A stretch of DNA of 64,000 nt from Streptomyces violaceusniger Tu 4113 (GTDB taxonomy: Bacteria; Actinomycetota; Actinomycetes; Streptomycetales; Streptomycetaceae). Both the position numbers and the translations under genes were made by a program. The stretch is from contig NC_015957.1 in NCBI RefSeq assembly GCF_000147815.2, positions 2,356,001 to 2,420,000 on the forward strand, in the 5' to 3' direction. The notes beneath the pieces are model-generated. The model did not search any database, was not told where the DNA came from, and worked only from the letters and a program-made list of their open reading frames with translations. Positions within the stretch are counted from its first letter, which is position 1, and each line of letters starts with the position of its first letter. This document shows positions 10,107-18,821 of this stretch, in pieces.

Positions 10107-10135
10107 ACCACCTCGTGGCTACCGCCCGAGGTGGT
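10107..10135. terminator. Bidirectional hairpin between convergent genes
   Basis: A perfect 9-bp inverted repeat (10107-10115 with 10127-10135) around 11 nt, just after the wHTH gene stop. The right arm covers the last codons of the DUF397 gene, whose stop codon is in the loop, so it can end transcription from both sides. Confidence 0.55.
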
Positions 10136-10337
10136 CGAGCGCCCCCGCCTTGATGGCGCGTATGAACGTTCCGAGTCGGCCCGGTGTGGTGGTGAGGATG
10201 TCGGCGGGGGTGTCGCTTTCGCGAATCCGTATCCCACCGCCCGCCGCGGCGACTTCAACGCAGTCGTTGGTCTCACCAGGCCCGGAGAACGACGACTTCC
10301 GCCATGGCGCCGGATTTTCCATGGTCCTGCCCTTCAC
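10119..10337 (-). CDS. DUF397 domain-containing small protein
   Basis: A 72-residue protein with the DUF397 hallmarks WRKSSFSG, NDCVEVA, IRIRESD and a C-terminal FIRAIKAG. DUF397 genes occur in many copies in Streptomyces, nearly always paired with an XRE/DUF5753 regulator; from memory, one such pair (Scr1/Scr2) was described as a toxin-antitoxin-like, antibiotic-modulating unit. The GTG start at 10337 overlaps the upstream regulator stop by GTGA, a sign of translational coupling; an internal ATG at 10322 after GGCAGGACC is an alternative. Cytoplasmic; no membrane segment. Confidence 0.88.
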   Translation of the reverse strand: MKGRTMENPAPWRKSSFSGPGETNDCVEVAAAGGGIRIRESDTPADILTTTPGRLGTFIRAIKAGALDHLGR

Positions 10338-11185
10338 AATTGCCGCATGATGGTGTGGATGAAGTCCTGAGACTTTTCCGCCGACAGGGAGAACGTCAGG
10401 GCCTTGTCGAGGAATGCGCGATACCGCGCGAGCTGTGACTCCGCATCCAGCAGGATAGGGCCGTGCGGCACATCGATATGTACGGTGTCCAGCCTCGGCA
10501 CCGAGCCGTATGCGTACAGCACGGGGGTCCCGGCGCCGCCGAACCCGTCGACATCGAACGGAACCACCCGGACGTTGACGCCGGGGCGCTCGCCCTGTTC
10601 CAGTATGAAGGCGAGTTGTTGGCGTGCGACGTCCCGGTTGGCGACGAGTGTCCGCAGGGCGGCTTCATGAATGACTGCTTCATATGCGGGAGGCGATCCA
10701 TTGTCGAGCACCTCCCGCCGTCGCATACGGAAGGCGACCAGCGCCTCCAACTGGCGTGGTGACGGCTGGGGAACCCCGTACGCCATAAGAGCACGCGTGT
10801 AGTTGTCCACCTGGAGAAGCCCAGGGATGTAGACACCCTGGAAGGTGCGCAAACGGCGACATCGATGCTCCAGTTCGGCGAGATCCAGGGCTGCGTGCGC
10901 GAGGGTCCCCCGGTACTCCTCCCACCACCCCTTGCCGCGTTCCGCGGCCATGGCGACCAACTCGTCGATCAGTGCGCCGTCGAGACAGGCGTAATGCGTC
11001 GCCATTCCGCGCAGCCGTTCCTCGCTGACGCCCGCCCGTCCCGCCTCCACATGGCTCATCTGGGCCGAGGTTGTTCCGACCCGTTCGGCCGCTTCTCGGG
11101 CGGTCAAGCCCGCCGCTTCACGCATCTTGCGCAGTTCGGTTCCCAGCCGCTCCTGGCGTGCCGTGGGCCGACTCCTCACTGCCAT
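10334..11185 (-). CDS. XRE family regulator with DUF5753 domain
   Basis: A 283-residue regulator. An N-terminal XRE helix-turn-helix (RKMREAAGLTAREAAERVG, then SQMSHVEAGRAGVS-like residues up to about 60) is followed by a DUF5753 domain with its typical markers: E-rich stretch, FQGVYIPGLLQVDNYTRAL, RMRRREVL, HEAALRTLV, and a final VHIDVPHGPILLDAESQLARY-like segment. ATG 11185 is preceded by GGAGG with 8 nt spacing; the frame is open further upstream but without such a site. It overlaps the DUF397 gene by 4 nt, the standard partner. The palindromes between it and the divergent gene are likely its operators. Confidence 0.9.
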   Translation of the reverse strand: MAVRSRPTARQERLGTELRKMREAAGLTAREAAERVGTTSAQMSHVEAGRAGVSEERLRGMATHYACLDGALIDELVAMAAERGKGWWEEYRGTLAHAALDLAELEHRCRRLRTFQGVYIPGLLQVDNYTRALMAYGVPQPSPRQLEALVAFRMRRREVLDNGSPPAYEAVIHEAALRTLVANRDVARQQLAFILEQGERPGVNVRVVPFDVDGFGGAGTPVLYAYGSVPRLDTVHIDVPHGPILLDAESQLARYRAFLDKALTFSLSAEKSQDFIHTIMRQL

Positions 11186-11254
11186 GCCCGTTGCCTCCGA
11201 CTTCTCGATAACCCGACAGACGTTCGCCCTGTAGCTCCATCGGCCCCCAATGCC

Positions 11255-11289
11255 CGCCACAAAGTTGTGGCGGGCACAACTTTGTGGCG
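11255..11289. promoter_or_regulatory. Paired palindromic operators upstream of XRE regulator
   Basis: A perfect palindrome at 11255-11272 (8-bp arms, 2-bp centre) is followed by an imperfect copy at 11272-11289, centres 17 bp apart. Together they make a perfect 14-bp inverted repeat (11256-11269 with 11275-11288, 5-nt loop). Half-site: CGCCACAA/TTGTGGCG. This is what cooperative binding of two regulator dimers would need. The neighbouring XRE regulator is the obvious candidate protein; that link is inferred. Confidence 0.6.
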
Positions 11290-11294
11290 TACTT

Positions 11295-11316
11295 TACGTG
11301 ACGCGCTTATCACGTA
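11295..11316. promoter_or_regulatory. Second inverted repeat in XRE divergent region
   Basis: TACGTGA (11295-11301) and TCACGTA (11310-11316) form a perfect 7-bp inverted repeat with an 8-bp spacer. Its sequence differs from the CGCCACAA palindromes 6 bp away, so a second protein may bind. It is closer to the start of the rightward gene. Confidence 0.45.
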
Positions 11317-11416
11317 GCGATGAGCGGCAGCCGAAGCCTACTGCCCCTCCACGCCCCTGCCTGCGGCGAAGAACGGTGTGGTCGAACGGCGGTACCGACA
11401 CCTCCCGGAGGCCCAC

Positions 11417-11743
11417 ATGCAGACACCACACTCCCCAGAACTCTTCGACAAGGAACTCTGCGACCTCGTCCTCGCCATCGCGCCCAGAATCTTCGCCGTC
11501 GTCCACGAGTGCGAGGTGCGGCCTGGCCTGAAAGATGGGTGCGTCGTGGCGTGGGGAATCGCCTTCGGTGAGGGTCCCGTCCATGTGATCACGGCCGACG
11601 GCACCGGACAGATGGTCCTCAACTCGCCGGAGCGCGCTCTTCGATGGTTCATGCGCGGCGCTGGTGAGGACGGCGTGACGGCAAGGCTGGCGTGGCTCAG
11701 CCGGGCCGGGAGCGCGGTGCTCGACCATGACGAGGCCGCTTGA
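11417..11743 (+). CDS. Conserved hypothetical protein divergent from XRE/DUF397
   Basis: A 108-residue soluble protein of unknown function, starting at an ATG 7 nt after CCCGGAGG. No known domain is recognised. It contains several hydrophobic strands (LVLAIAPRIFAVVHEC, CVVAWGIAFG, VHVITADG) and a C-terminal helical stretch ending LDHDEAA, suggesting a compact alpha-beta fold. It is transcribed away from the XRE/DUF397 pair through a region full of operator-like repeats. Such a third small gene beside XRE/DUF397 is common in Streptomyces, so it may belong to the same regulatory module. Confidence 0.7.
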   Translation: MQTPHSPELFDKELCDLVLAIAPRIFAVVHECEVRPGLKDGCVVAWGIAFGEGPVHVITADGTGQMVLNSPERALRWFMRGAGEDGVTARLAWLSRAGSAVLDHDEAA

Positions 11744-11759
11744 GCGCCTCAGGGAGATC

Positions 11760-12512
11760 TCAGGCGCTGAGCAGCACCCGGCCCGCCCCGCGCGCCTCGT
11801 CGTAGCGGCACAGCAGGAGGCGGGCCAGTTCCGGGGCGGGGCCCAGGACAGGGGCCAGGAGGTCGGCGCCTGCCGCCTGCGCGCCGTGGGCGATGCGGTC
11901 GGGGAGGCGGCCGGGGGCGATGACGTAGGGGGCCACGGCCACCCGGGCGACGCCGTCCGCGCGCAGGGCGCGGACGGCGTCCTCGGTGCGGGGAAGAGAG
12001 GCGGAGGCGAACGCGGGTCGCACGGCGCACCATCCGGTGTGCCGCCACTCCCGCGCGATTTCAGCGATCACCGCGATCGCCTCCGGGTCGGTGGAGCCCG
12101 CCGAGGCCAGGACGATCCCGGTCGAGGGGCGGTCGGCGGAGCGCAGTCCCGCCTCGTGCAGACGGCGTTCCAGGGCGTCCATGAGCAGCGGGGACGGGCC
12201 CAGGACCTCGGCCTGGCGGACGGACAGGCGGGGGTGGCGGGCCGTGGCCTCGCGCAGCACCGCCGGGATGTCGGTCTTCGCGTGGAAGGCGCGGGTCAGC
12301 AGCAGCGGGAGGGCGATCACCTCGGTGGCGTCCTCCGCGGCGAGCCGGGCCAGCACCTGCGGTACGCGCGGGGCGTTGAACTCCAGGAACGCCGCCTCCA
12401 CCCGCAGCCCCGGCCGCTGCGACCGCACCCGCGCGCGCAGCGCGTCGACGGTCGCCGCATGGCGGGGGTCGCGGCTGCCGTGGGCGATGATCAGCAGGGT
12501 CGGGGCAGACAT
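11760..12512 (-). CDS. Sirohydrochlorin chelatase, CbiX/SirB type
   Basis: Inserts metal into sirohydrochlorin, the last step of siroheme synthesis when the metal is iron. The 250-residue protein starts SAPTLLIIAHGSRDP, with the catalytic His of the first CbiX half; the motif LPLLLTRAFHAKTDIP carries the second conserved His. A second CbiX-like half follows (TGIVLASAGSTDP, VAVAPYVIAPGRLPDRI), so it has the duplicated two-domain length. It is the last gene of the sulfur operon, where it supplies siroheme to the sulfite reductase encoded at the other end. ATG 12512 lies 86 nt after the permease stop. Confidence 0.9.
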   Translation of the reverse strand: MSAPTLLIIAHGSRDPRHAATVDALRARVRSQRPGLRVEAAFLEFNAPRVPQVLARLAAEDATEVIALPLLLTRAFHAKTDIPAVLREATARHPRLSVRQAEVLGPSPLLMDALERRLHEAGLRSADRPSTGIVLASAGSTDPEAIAVIAEIAREWRHTGWCAVRPAFASASLPRTEDAVRALRADGVARVAVAPYVIAPGRLPDRIAHGAQAAGADLLAPVLGPAPELARLLLCRYDEARGAGRVLLSA

Positions 12513-12597
12513 GGTGGCTTTCCGTTCCGTGGCTTTCCGTTCGGCGGTTTTGCGGTCAGTGCTTCGCGGTCAGTGCTTCGCGGTCGGTGCTCTCTGG

Positions 12598-13578
12598 TCA
12601 GCGGGCGCTCGCCAGCAGGCCGCGGCTGCGCAGCACCCGGCGCTCGATCGGGGCGAAGATCAGCAGCTCGATGGCGATGCCGACGAGGAGGATCATGAGG
12701 ATGCCGAGGAGCACCCCCGCCATATCGGAGTTGTTGCGCTGGTTCTCCAGGTACTGGCCGAGCCCCAGGCCCAGGTCCGGGGACTTGGCGATGATCTCGG
12801 CGGCCATCAGCGAGCGCCAGGAGAAGGCCCAGCCCTGCTTGAGCCCGGCGACGTAGCCCGGCAGCGCGGCGGGCAGCAGGATGTGCCGGGCGCTGACCAG
12901 ACCGCGGGCGCCGAGGGTGCGTCCGGCCCGCAGGAAGAGCGGGGGCACCTGGTCGATGCCGGCCACCAGCCCGTTGGCGATGGAGGGGACCGCGCCCAGC
13001 AGGATGACGGTGTACATCATCTGGTCGTTCAGGCCCAGCCAGATCACCGCGGGCGGCACCCAGGCGACCGAGGGCAGCGACTGCAGCCCGGACAGGATCG
13101 GGCCGAGAGCGGCGCGGATGAACTTCACCCGGGCGACGATCAGCCCCAGCGGGGTCGCGATCACCAGCGCGATGAGGAAGCCGAACAGACCGCGCGAGAC
13201 GCTGGTCCAGACGATGTCGAACAGCTCGCCCTGCAGCCAGAGCCGGCGCAGCGCGTCCCAGACCAGTCCCGGGTCGGGCAGCTTGTAGTCGTCGGTGACC
13301 TTCGCGACGACGAGCACCTTCCACAGGGCCAGGACGACGGCCACGGCCACGATGGGCGGCAGCACCTTCTGGACCAGCACCTCGACCGGTGAGACGCGCT
13401 TGATCTGCACGGCGTCCAGGGCGTCCAGACCGGCCTCCAGGCCCGCCAGGTCCTGGGCGTTGCCCGTACTCGTCTTCGCCGTGGACTTCGCCACGGACTT
13501 CTCCATGGACTGCCCGCCGCCGCTGCCGCCGTCGGCTTCGTCGACCGCGGTGCCGCGGGTGGTCTTAACTCTGGCCAT
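12598..13578 (-). CDS. ssuC: Sulfonate/nitrate/taurine-type ABC transporter permease
   Basis: Membrane subunit of the importer encoded with the next two genes. Its 326 residues have an unusually long charged N-terminal extension (about 70 residues) before the first helix (PPIVAVAVVLALWKVLVV), followed by five further membrane segments. The permease EAA-like loop is around RTLGARGLVSARHILLPAALPGY. ATG 13578 has GGAGAT 8 nt upstream and overlaps the end of the ATPase gene by 14 nt, so translation is coupled. In this sulfur operon a sulfonate substrate is most likely, though nitrate or taurine importers look alike. Confidence 0.87.
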   Translation of the reverse strand: MARVKTTRGTAVDEADGGSGGGQSMEKSVAKSTAKTSTGNAQDLAGLEAGLDALDAVQIKRVSPVEVLVQKVLPPIVAVAVVLALWKVLVVAKVTDDYKLPDPGLVWDALRRLWLQGELFDIVWTSVSRGLFGFLIALVIATPLGLIVARVKFIRAALGPILSGLQSLPSVAWVPPAVIWLGLNDQMMYTVILLGAVPSIANGLVAGIDQVPPLFLRAGRTLGARGLVSARHILLPAALPGYVAGLKQGWAFSWRSLMAAEIIAKSPDLGLGLGQYLENQRNNSDMAGVLLGILMILLVGIAIELLIFAPIERRVLRSRGLLASAR

Positions 13579-14389
13579 GGCGGCGGATCTCCCCACGCAG
13601 TTCTTCGGTGATCTCAACGGACAGGTCGGCGACGGATGCGTCCTCGATGCGGCGCGGCTGCGGAATGTCCACCGTCCACTCGCGGACGACCCGCCCCGGC
13701 CGGGAGGACAGCAGCACCACGCGCTCGGCCAGCCGCACGGCCTCGCGGACGTTGTGGGTCACGAACAGCACCGAGACGCCGGTCTCGCTCCAGATCCGGG
13801 TCAGCTCCTCGTGCAGCACATCGCGGGTGATGGCGTCGAGCGCGGCGAACGGCTCGTCCATCAGCAGCACGCTGGAGTCCTGCGCCAGCGCACGGGCCAG
13901 CGCCACGCGCTGCCGCATACCGCCGGAGAGCTCGTGCACCCGCTTGCCGTAGGCGCCGCCGAGCCGCACCAGCTCCAGCAGCCGCTCGGCCTGCGGCCTG
14001 CGCTCCGCGCGCGGCACCCCGCGCAGCCGCAGCGCCAGCTCGATGTTCTTCCCCGCGGTCAGCCACGGGAACAGGGCGTGCTCCTGGAACATCAGGGCGG
14101 GCCGGCCGCCGAGGACCTCGATGGCCCCCGCGGATGTCTTGTCCAAGCCGGCGATCAGATTGAGCAGGGTCGACTTACCGCAGCCGGAAGCGCCCAGAAT
14201 GCAGACGAACTCCCCGGGCCGCACCTGAAGGTTGATGTCCTCGAGTACGGCCTGGGCCGCTCCGGGACGGCCGAAGGACTTGTGGACGTGGGCGATCGAT
14301 ACGGATCCGGCGGTGTCGGCGGGGCCGGGTGAGCCCGCCGCCGCGGTGCCCGCCCGGTCGTCCTTCTCGGTGGTCAGCGCCGGGGACAT
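13565..14389 (-). CDS. ssuB: Sulfonate-type ABC transporter ATP-binding protein
   Basis: ATPase of the importer, 274 residues. Motifs are complete: Walker A GASGCGKST (near residues 66-74), Q-loop FQEHALFPW, signature LSGGMRQR, Walker B SVLLMDEPFAALD and the switch His in VLFVTHNVREA. The sequence fits the SsuB/TauB/NrtD subfamily. An N-terminal extension of about 30 residues rich in Gly, Ala and Asp precedes the domain. The gene overlaps the permease by 14 nt and follows the binding-protein gene with a 67-nt gap. Confidence 0.92.
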   Translation of the reverse strand: MSPALTTEKDDRAGTAAAGSPGPADTAGSVSIAHVHKSFGRPGAAQAVLEDINLQVRPGEFVCILGASGCGKSTLLNLIAGLDKTSAGAIEVLGGRPALMFQEHALFPWLTAGKNIELALRLRGVPRAERRPQAERLLELVRLGGAYGKRVHELSGGMRQRVALARALAQDSSVLLMDEPFAALDAITRDVLHEELTRIWSETGVSVLFVTHNVREAVRLAERVVLLSSRPGRVVREWTVDIPQPRRIEDASVADLSVEITEELRGEIRRHGQS

Positions 14390-14456
14390 CCGGTCACCTC
14401 CTGATGGATGGGTGCATGCGTACGTGCGTACCGTGCGTACGGGGACGGACGGGCGG

Positions 14457-15611
14457 CTACTTGACGCCGAGACCCGCGTCGGAGACGGTCGGCTTGCCCT
14501 CGGCCTTGAGGACCTTGTTCAGGGGGGCCAGGTCGTAGATGCCCTTGAGGTCGGGCTTCTCCAGAAGACCCGCCTGGACCGCGTGGTCCGCCTCGGTGTG
14601 CAGCGTCGAGGCCAGGGGGTCGTCGATGGCCTGGATGGACTTCCACGCCGGGTCGATCACCTCGGCGGGCAGCGGTTTGCCGGTCTCTTCCTTGAGCGCC
14701 GCGTTGGCCGCGTTCTTCGCCTGCTCGGGGTTGGCCTTGATGAAGGCGTTGGTCCTCACCGAGCCGCGCAGCACGGCCTCGACGACCTTCGGGTGCTCCT
14801 TGAGGAACTCCTGCCGGACGATCACATTCGTGATCACGAACTTCTTGTCCGGCCACAGCGAGGACTCGTCCAGCAGCACCTTGCCGCCGTCGGCGACCAG
14901 CTTGGACGCGGTCGGCTCGGGCACCCACGCGCCGTCGACGGCACCGGACTTGTACGCGTCGGGGGTGACCTTGTTGTCGGAGCGGACCACCGACACATCG
15001 CCCTTGCCGCTCTGGGCGTCGACGTTCCAGCCCTTGCTCGCGGCCCAGTTGAGGAAGGCCACGTCCTGGGTGTTGCCGAGCTGCGGGGTGGCGATCTTCT
15101 TGCCCTTGACGTCGTCGAGCGTCTTGATCTTCTTCGGGTTGACCACCAGCTTGACGCCGCCGGAGACCGACCCGGAGATGATCCTGAGGTTGGAGCCGTG
15201 CGACTTCACATAGCCGTTGATGGCCGGCGAGGGGCCGATCCAGCCGATGTCGATGGAGCCCGCGTTGAGCGCCTCGATCTCGGACGGACCGGCGTTGAAG
15301 ACGAACGGCGACACCTTCGTGCCGTGCAGCTCCTGCTGGATCTGGCCGCCCTTGCGCAGGCCGACCAGCGCGGTGGCGTGGGTGAGGTTGGCGAAGTAGC
15401 CGACCTTCACCTTGTCCAGACCGTCGATCTTCTCACCGCCGGCCGCGGGAAGGGCCGAGGAGCCCTGGTCGCCGGTCTTCTTCTGCGAGCCGTAGCCGCA
15501 GGCGCCCAGCGCGCCCATCAGCAGGGGAAGGACGGCCGCCGCCGCCAGGATCCGGGTGTGGCGGGCGGGCTTGGCTGGTCGCGGGGGGAGCAGGCGCTCG
15601 GCAGACGACAC
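14457..15611 (-). CDS. ssuA: Sulfonate ABC transporter substrate-binding lipoprotein
   Basis: Extracytoplasmic receptor of the importer, 384 residues, anchored as a lipoprotein: hydrophobic core 21-36 and lipobox LGAC with Cys38. The mature part has SsuA/NMT1 periplasmic-binding features (VKVGYFANLTHATALVG, GPSEIEALNAGSIDIGWIG, GKKIATPQLGNTQDVAFLNW, VDGAWVPEPTASKLV). GTG 15611 is preceded by AGAGGA with about 8 nt spacing. It follows cysN after 188 nt in the same direction and is probably part of the same operon, bringing alternative organic sulfur to the sulfite reductase. Confidence 0.92.
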   Translation of the reverse strand: MSSAERLLPPRPAKPARHTRILAAAAVLPLLMGALGACGYGSQKKTGDQGSSALPAAGGEKIDGLDKVKVGYFANLTHATALVGLRKGGQIQQELHGTKVSPFVFNAGPSEIEALNAGSIDIGWIGPSPAINGYVKSHGSNLRIISGSVSGGVKLVVNPKKIKTLDDVKGKKIATPQLGNTQDVAFLNWAASKGWNVDAQSGKGDVSVVRSDNKVTPDAYKSGAVDGAWVPEPTASKLVADGGKVLLDESSLWPDKKFVITNVIVRQEFLKEHPKVVEAVLRGSVRTNAFIKANPEQAKNAANAALKEETGKPLPAEVIDPAWKSIQAIDDPLASTLHTEADHAVQAGLLEKPDLKGIYDLAPLNKVLKAEGKPTVSDAGLGVK

Positions 15612-15799
15612 GGAGGTGTTCCTCTCGACGGGCCGGGGCTGCGTCAGAGGACGCCCGGCAGATCAGACGGTTTTCGGCGGCGGTGCTGGACAGGGGCGGA
15701 CTGCGGCGTCAGCGCGCACATCGTCCGACCCCGCCCTGACCGCTGCCGAGCGCCCCGCTGCCTACGCGGCCGCCCTCCTTGGCGAACGTCGAGAACACC

Positions 15800-17179
15800 T
15801 CACCGGCCATCGTCAGACGCCCATCCCTCGTCGTCCCGCGCCGCCTCGGCGCCGTCGGCCGACGCCGCGAAGGAGTCGCCCGCCATCCCGGCGGTCAGCG
15901 TGGTGCCGTCGGCCGGGTCGATCAGCAGGAAGGAACCGGTCCGCCGCGAGTCCTCGTACGCGTCCAGCGCCAGCGGCTCGGACGTACGGAGCACGACCCG
16001 GCCGATGTCATTGGCGGCCAGCTCACCCGGCGCCGGGTGGTGCGACAGATCGGCCAGCGTCAGCCGCGACGGAATGTCCTTGATGATCGCCTTCATCGTG
16101 CGGGTGGTGTGCTTGAGCAGCACCCGGTCGCCCACCCGCAGCGGACGGTCGTGCAGATGGCAGACGGTGGCCTCGACGTCCTGGGTGGTCTCCGGGGCGT
16201 GGTCGCTCGGCGCGATCAGATCCCCGCGCGAGATGTCCAGGTCGTCGGCGAGCGTGACGGTCACCGACTGCGGCGCCCACGCCACGTCCACCATCGCGCC
16301 CAGCGCGTCGATCCCGGTGACGGTGCTCGTCCGGCCGGACGGCAGCACGGTGACGGCGTCGCCGACACGCAGCACACCGGAGGCGATCTGGCCCGCGTAG
16401 CCGCGGTAGTCGGGGTGCTCGGTGGTCTGCGGACGGATCACGTACTGCACCGGGAAACGCGCCGGGTCCTGGGACGGATCGGTGCCCACCGGCACGGTCT
16501 CCAGGTGCTCCAGCACGGTCGGGCCGCCGTACCAGTCCATGTTCGCCGACGGGGTCACCACATTGTCCCCGGCGAGCGCCGAGATCGGGATGGCCGTGAT
16601 CTCCGGGACGCCCAGCGAGGCCGCGTAGGTCGTGAACTCCGCGGCGATGGCCGCGAAGACCGGCTCCGCGTAGTCCACCAGGTCCATCTTGTTGACGGCG
16701 AGGACCACATGCGGGACCCGCAGCAGGGCGGCGACCGCGGCATGCCGCCGGGTCTGCTCCACCACGCCGTTGCGCGCGTCCACCAGGACGACCGCGAGCT
16801 CGGCGGTGGAGGCGCCGGTGACCATGTTGCGGGTGTACTGCACATGGCCGGGGGTGTCGGCGAGGATGAACCGCCGCTTGGGAGTGGCGAAGTAGCGGTA
16901 GGCGACATCGATGGTGATGCCCTGCTCCCGCTCCGCGCGCAGCCCGTCCGTCAGCAGCGCCAGGTCCGGCGCCTCCTGGCCACGGCTGCGCGAGGCGTGC
17001 GCCACGGCCTCGAGCTGATCGGCCAGTACCGACTTGGAGTCGTGCAGCAGCCGCCCGACCAGGGTGGACTTGCCGTCGTCCACCGAACCCGCGGTGGCGA
17101 ACCGCAGTTGCGAGGTGGCCGCGGACCGTTCCACGGCGGCCGCGGCGGCCTGCTCCTCGGACGTCAGATTGCTCGTCAT
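15800..17179 (-). CDS. cysN: Sulfate adenylyltransferase subunit 1 (GTPase subunit)
   Basis: GTPase partner of CysD; GTP hydrolysis drives formation of adenylyl sulfate from sulfate and ATP. The 459 residues have an EF-Tu-like G domain: P-loop GSVDDGKST, switch region EQGITIDVAYRYF, DTPGH, NKMD and the beta-barrel domains that follow. There is no fused C-terminal APS kinase; cysC is separate. ATG 17179 is one base after the cysD TAA stop, so the pair is translationally linked. The tail is acidic and low in complexity. Part of the cys operon. Confidence 0.96.
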   Translation of the reverse strand: MTSNLTSEEQAAAAAVERSAATSQLRFATAGSVDDGKSTLVGRLLHDSKSVLADQLEAVAHASRSRGQEAPDLALLTDGLRAEREQGITIDVAYRYFATPKRRFILADTPGHVQYTRNMVTGASTAELAVVLVDARNGVVEQTRRHAAVAALLRVPHVVLAVNKMDLVDYAEPVFAAIAAEFTTYAASLGVPEITAIPISALAGDNVVTPSANMDWYGGPTVLEHLETVPVGTDPSQDPARFPVQYVIRPQTTEHPDYRGYAGQIASGVLRVGDAVTVLPSGRTSTVTGIDALGAMVDVAWAPQSVTVTLADDLDISRGDLIAPSDHAPETTQDVEATVCHLHDRPLRVGDRVLLKHTTRTMKAIIKDIPSRLTLADLSHHPAPGELAANDIGRVVLRTSEPLALDAYEDSRRTGSFLLIDPADGTTLTAGMAGDSFAASADGAEAARDDEGWASDDGR

Positions 17180-17180
17180 C

Positions 17181-18119
17181 TTAGAAGTACCCCTCGCGCT
17201 TGCGGTCCTCCATCGCGGCCTCCGACAGCTTGTCGTCGGCGCGGGTCGCACCCCGCTCGGTCAGCCGGGAGGCGGCTATCTCATCGATGACCTGCTCAAT
17301 GGTCACCGCGTCCGATTCGACGGCACCGGTGCAGGACATGTCGCCCACGGTGCGGTAGCGCACCATGCGCCGCTCCACGGTCTCGTCGTCCTTCGGACCG
17401 CCCCACTCACCGGGCGCCAGCCACATGCCACCGCGCCGGAAGACCTCGCGCTCATGTGCGTAGTAGATCTGCGGCAGGTCGATCTTCTCGCGGGCGATGT
17501 ACTGCCACACGTCCAGCTCGGTCCAGTTGGAGAGCGGGAAGACCCGGACATGCTCACCGGGGGAGTGGCGGCCGTTGTAGAGCTGCCACAGCTCCGGGCG
17601 CTGCCGCCGCGGGTCCCAGCCGCCGAACTCGTCCCGGAGGGAGAACACCCGCTCCTTGGCGCGGGCCTTCTCCTCGTCCCGGCGTCCACCGCCGAAGACC
17701 GCGTCGAAGCGGTTCTTCTCGATGGTGTCCAGCAGCGGGACGGTCTGCAGCGGATTACGGGTCCCGTCCGGGCGCTCGCGCAGCCGGCCGTCGTCGATGA
17801 ACTCCTGGACCGAGGCCACATGCAGCCGCAGGCCGTGCCGGTCGACCGTGTTGTCCCGGTACTCGATGACCTCGGGGAAGTTGTGGCCGGTGTCCACGTG
17901 CAGCAGTGAGAACGGCACCGCCGCCGGGGCGAACGCCTTGAGCGCGAGATGGAGCATGACGATGGAGTCCTTGCCACCGGAGAACAGGATCACCGGCCGC
18001 TCGAACTCACCCGCCACCTCACGGAAGATGTGCACCGCCTCGGACTCCAGCGCGTCCAAGTGCGCGAGCGCGTACAGGCCCGCGCCCTCTTCCGCGTCGA
18101 TCGCCGTCACGGTCGTCAT
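17181..18119 (-). CDS. cysD: Sulfate adenylyltransferase subunit 2
   Basis: Catalytic adenylyltransferase subunit, forming APS from ATP and sulfate with CysN. The 312 residues contain the PP-loop FSGGKDSIVMLHLALKAF and the family segments HVDTGHNFPEVIEYRD, VFGGGRRDEEKARAKERVFS and FPLSNWTELDVWQYI; it ends in KREGYF. The open frame extends 150 nt upstream over the end of cysC, but ATG 18119 follows GAAAGGGG with 6 nt spacing and matches the family start. It lies between cysC (130 nt upstream) and cysN (1 nt downstream). Confidence 0.96.
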   Translation of the reverse strand: MTTVTAIDAEEGAGLYALAHLDALESEAVHIFREVAGEFERPVILFSGGKDSIVMLHLALKAFAPAAVPFSLLHVDTGHNFPEVIEYRDNTVDRHGLRLHVASVQEFIDDGRLRERPDGTRNPLQTVPLLDTIEKNRFDAVFGGGRRDEEKARAKERVFSLRDEFGGWDPRRQRPELWQLYNGRHSPGEHVRVFPLSNWTELDVWQYIAREKIDLPQIYYAHEREVFRRGGMWLAPGEWGGPKDDETVERRMVRYRTVGDMSCTGAVESDAVTIEQVIDEIAASRLTERGATRADDKLSEAAMEDRKREGYF

Positions 18120-18249
18120 GCCGCGCCCCTTTCGTTCGCTCGGCTGCGGTAGTAGCTTCCCGTCATATCGGCGGATTCCTCGCCGTGGGCAGGGCCCCCG
18201 GGTGCGGGGAGCGCCATGGCCCGCGATGCGATGGCCGCGCGTGCGTGGC

Positions 18250-18798
18250 TCACAGCAGTCCCCGTTCACTCAACAGCAACCGCACCTCGGCCGCCGACTC
18301 CTGCACGCTGTTCCTGTGGGTTTCGATGCGCAGATCCGGGTCGGCAGGGGCCTCGTAGGGGTCGTCCACACCGGTCAGTCCCGAGATCTCGCCCGCGGCC
18401 TGCTTCGCGTACAGCCCCTTCACATCCCGCTCCGAGCACACCTCCACCGACGTGGCGACATGCACCTCCAGATACGGGGTGCCCTCGCGCTGGTGGCGCT
18501 TGCGCACCGCCTCGCGGCTGTCCACGTACGGCGCGATGACCGGCACCAGCACCGTGACGCCGTGGGAGGCGAGCAGCTCGGCGACGAAGCCGATGCGCTG
18601 GACGTTGGTGTGCCGGTCCTCGCGGGAGAAACCGAGCCCCGAGGAGAGGAACTCGCGGATCTCGTCACCGTCGAGCACCTCCACCCGGCGGCCCTCGCCA
18701 CGCAGCCGCTCGGCCAGCGCATAGGCGATCGTGGTCTTTCCCGCGCTCGGCAGACCGGTCAGCCACACCGTGGCACCGGTGGTCGTGGGGGCGCTCAT
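18250..18798 (-). CDS. cysC: Adenylylsulfate kinase
   Basis: Phosphorylates APS to PAPS. The 182 residues start with VWLTGLPSAGKTT (Walker A), then VEVLDGDEIREFLSSGLGF, REDRHTNVQRIGFVAELL and YLEVHVATSVEVCSERDVKG, all typical of CysC. I chose ATG 18798, which has AGGAG 6 nt upstream. An earlier in-frame ATG at 18822 overlaps the cysH stop as TGATG and could give an 8-residue longer form by coupling. It is retained although the CysH downstream of APS looks like the Fe-S type that can use APS directly. Confidence 0.95.
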   Translation of the reverse strand: MSAPTTTGATVWLTGLPSAGKTTIAYALAERLRGEGRRVEVLDGDEIREFLSSGLGFSREDRHTNVQRIGFVAELLASHGVTVLVPVIAPYVDSREAVRKRHQREGTPYLEVHVATSVEVCSERDVKGLYAKQAAGEISGLTGVDDPYEAPADPDLRIETHRNSVQESAAEVRLLLSERGLL

Positions 18799-18821
18799 CT
18801 CGTTCTCCTGGTCGACAGCCA

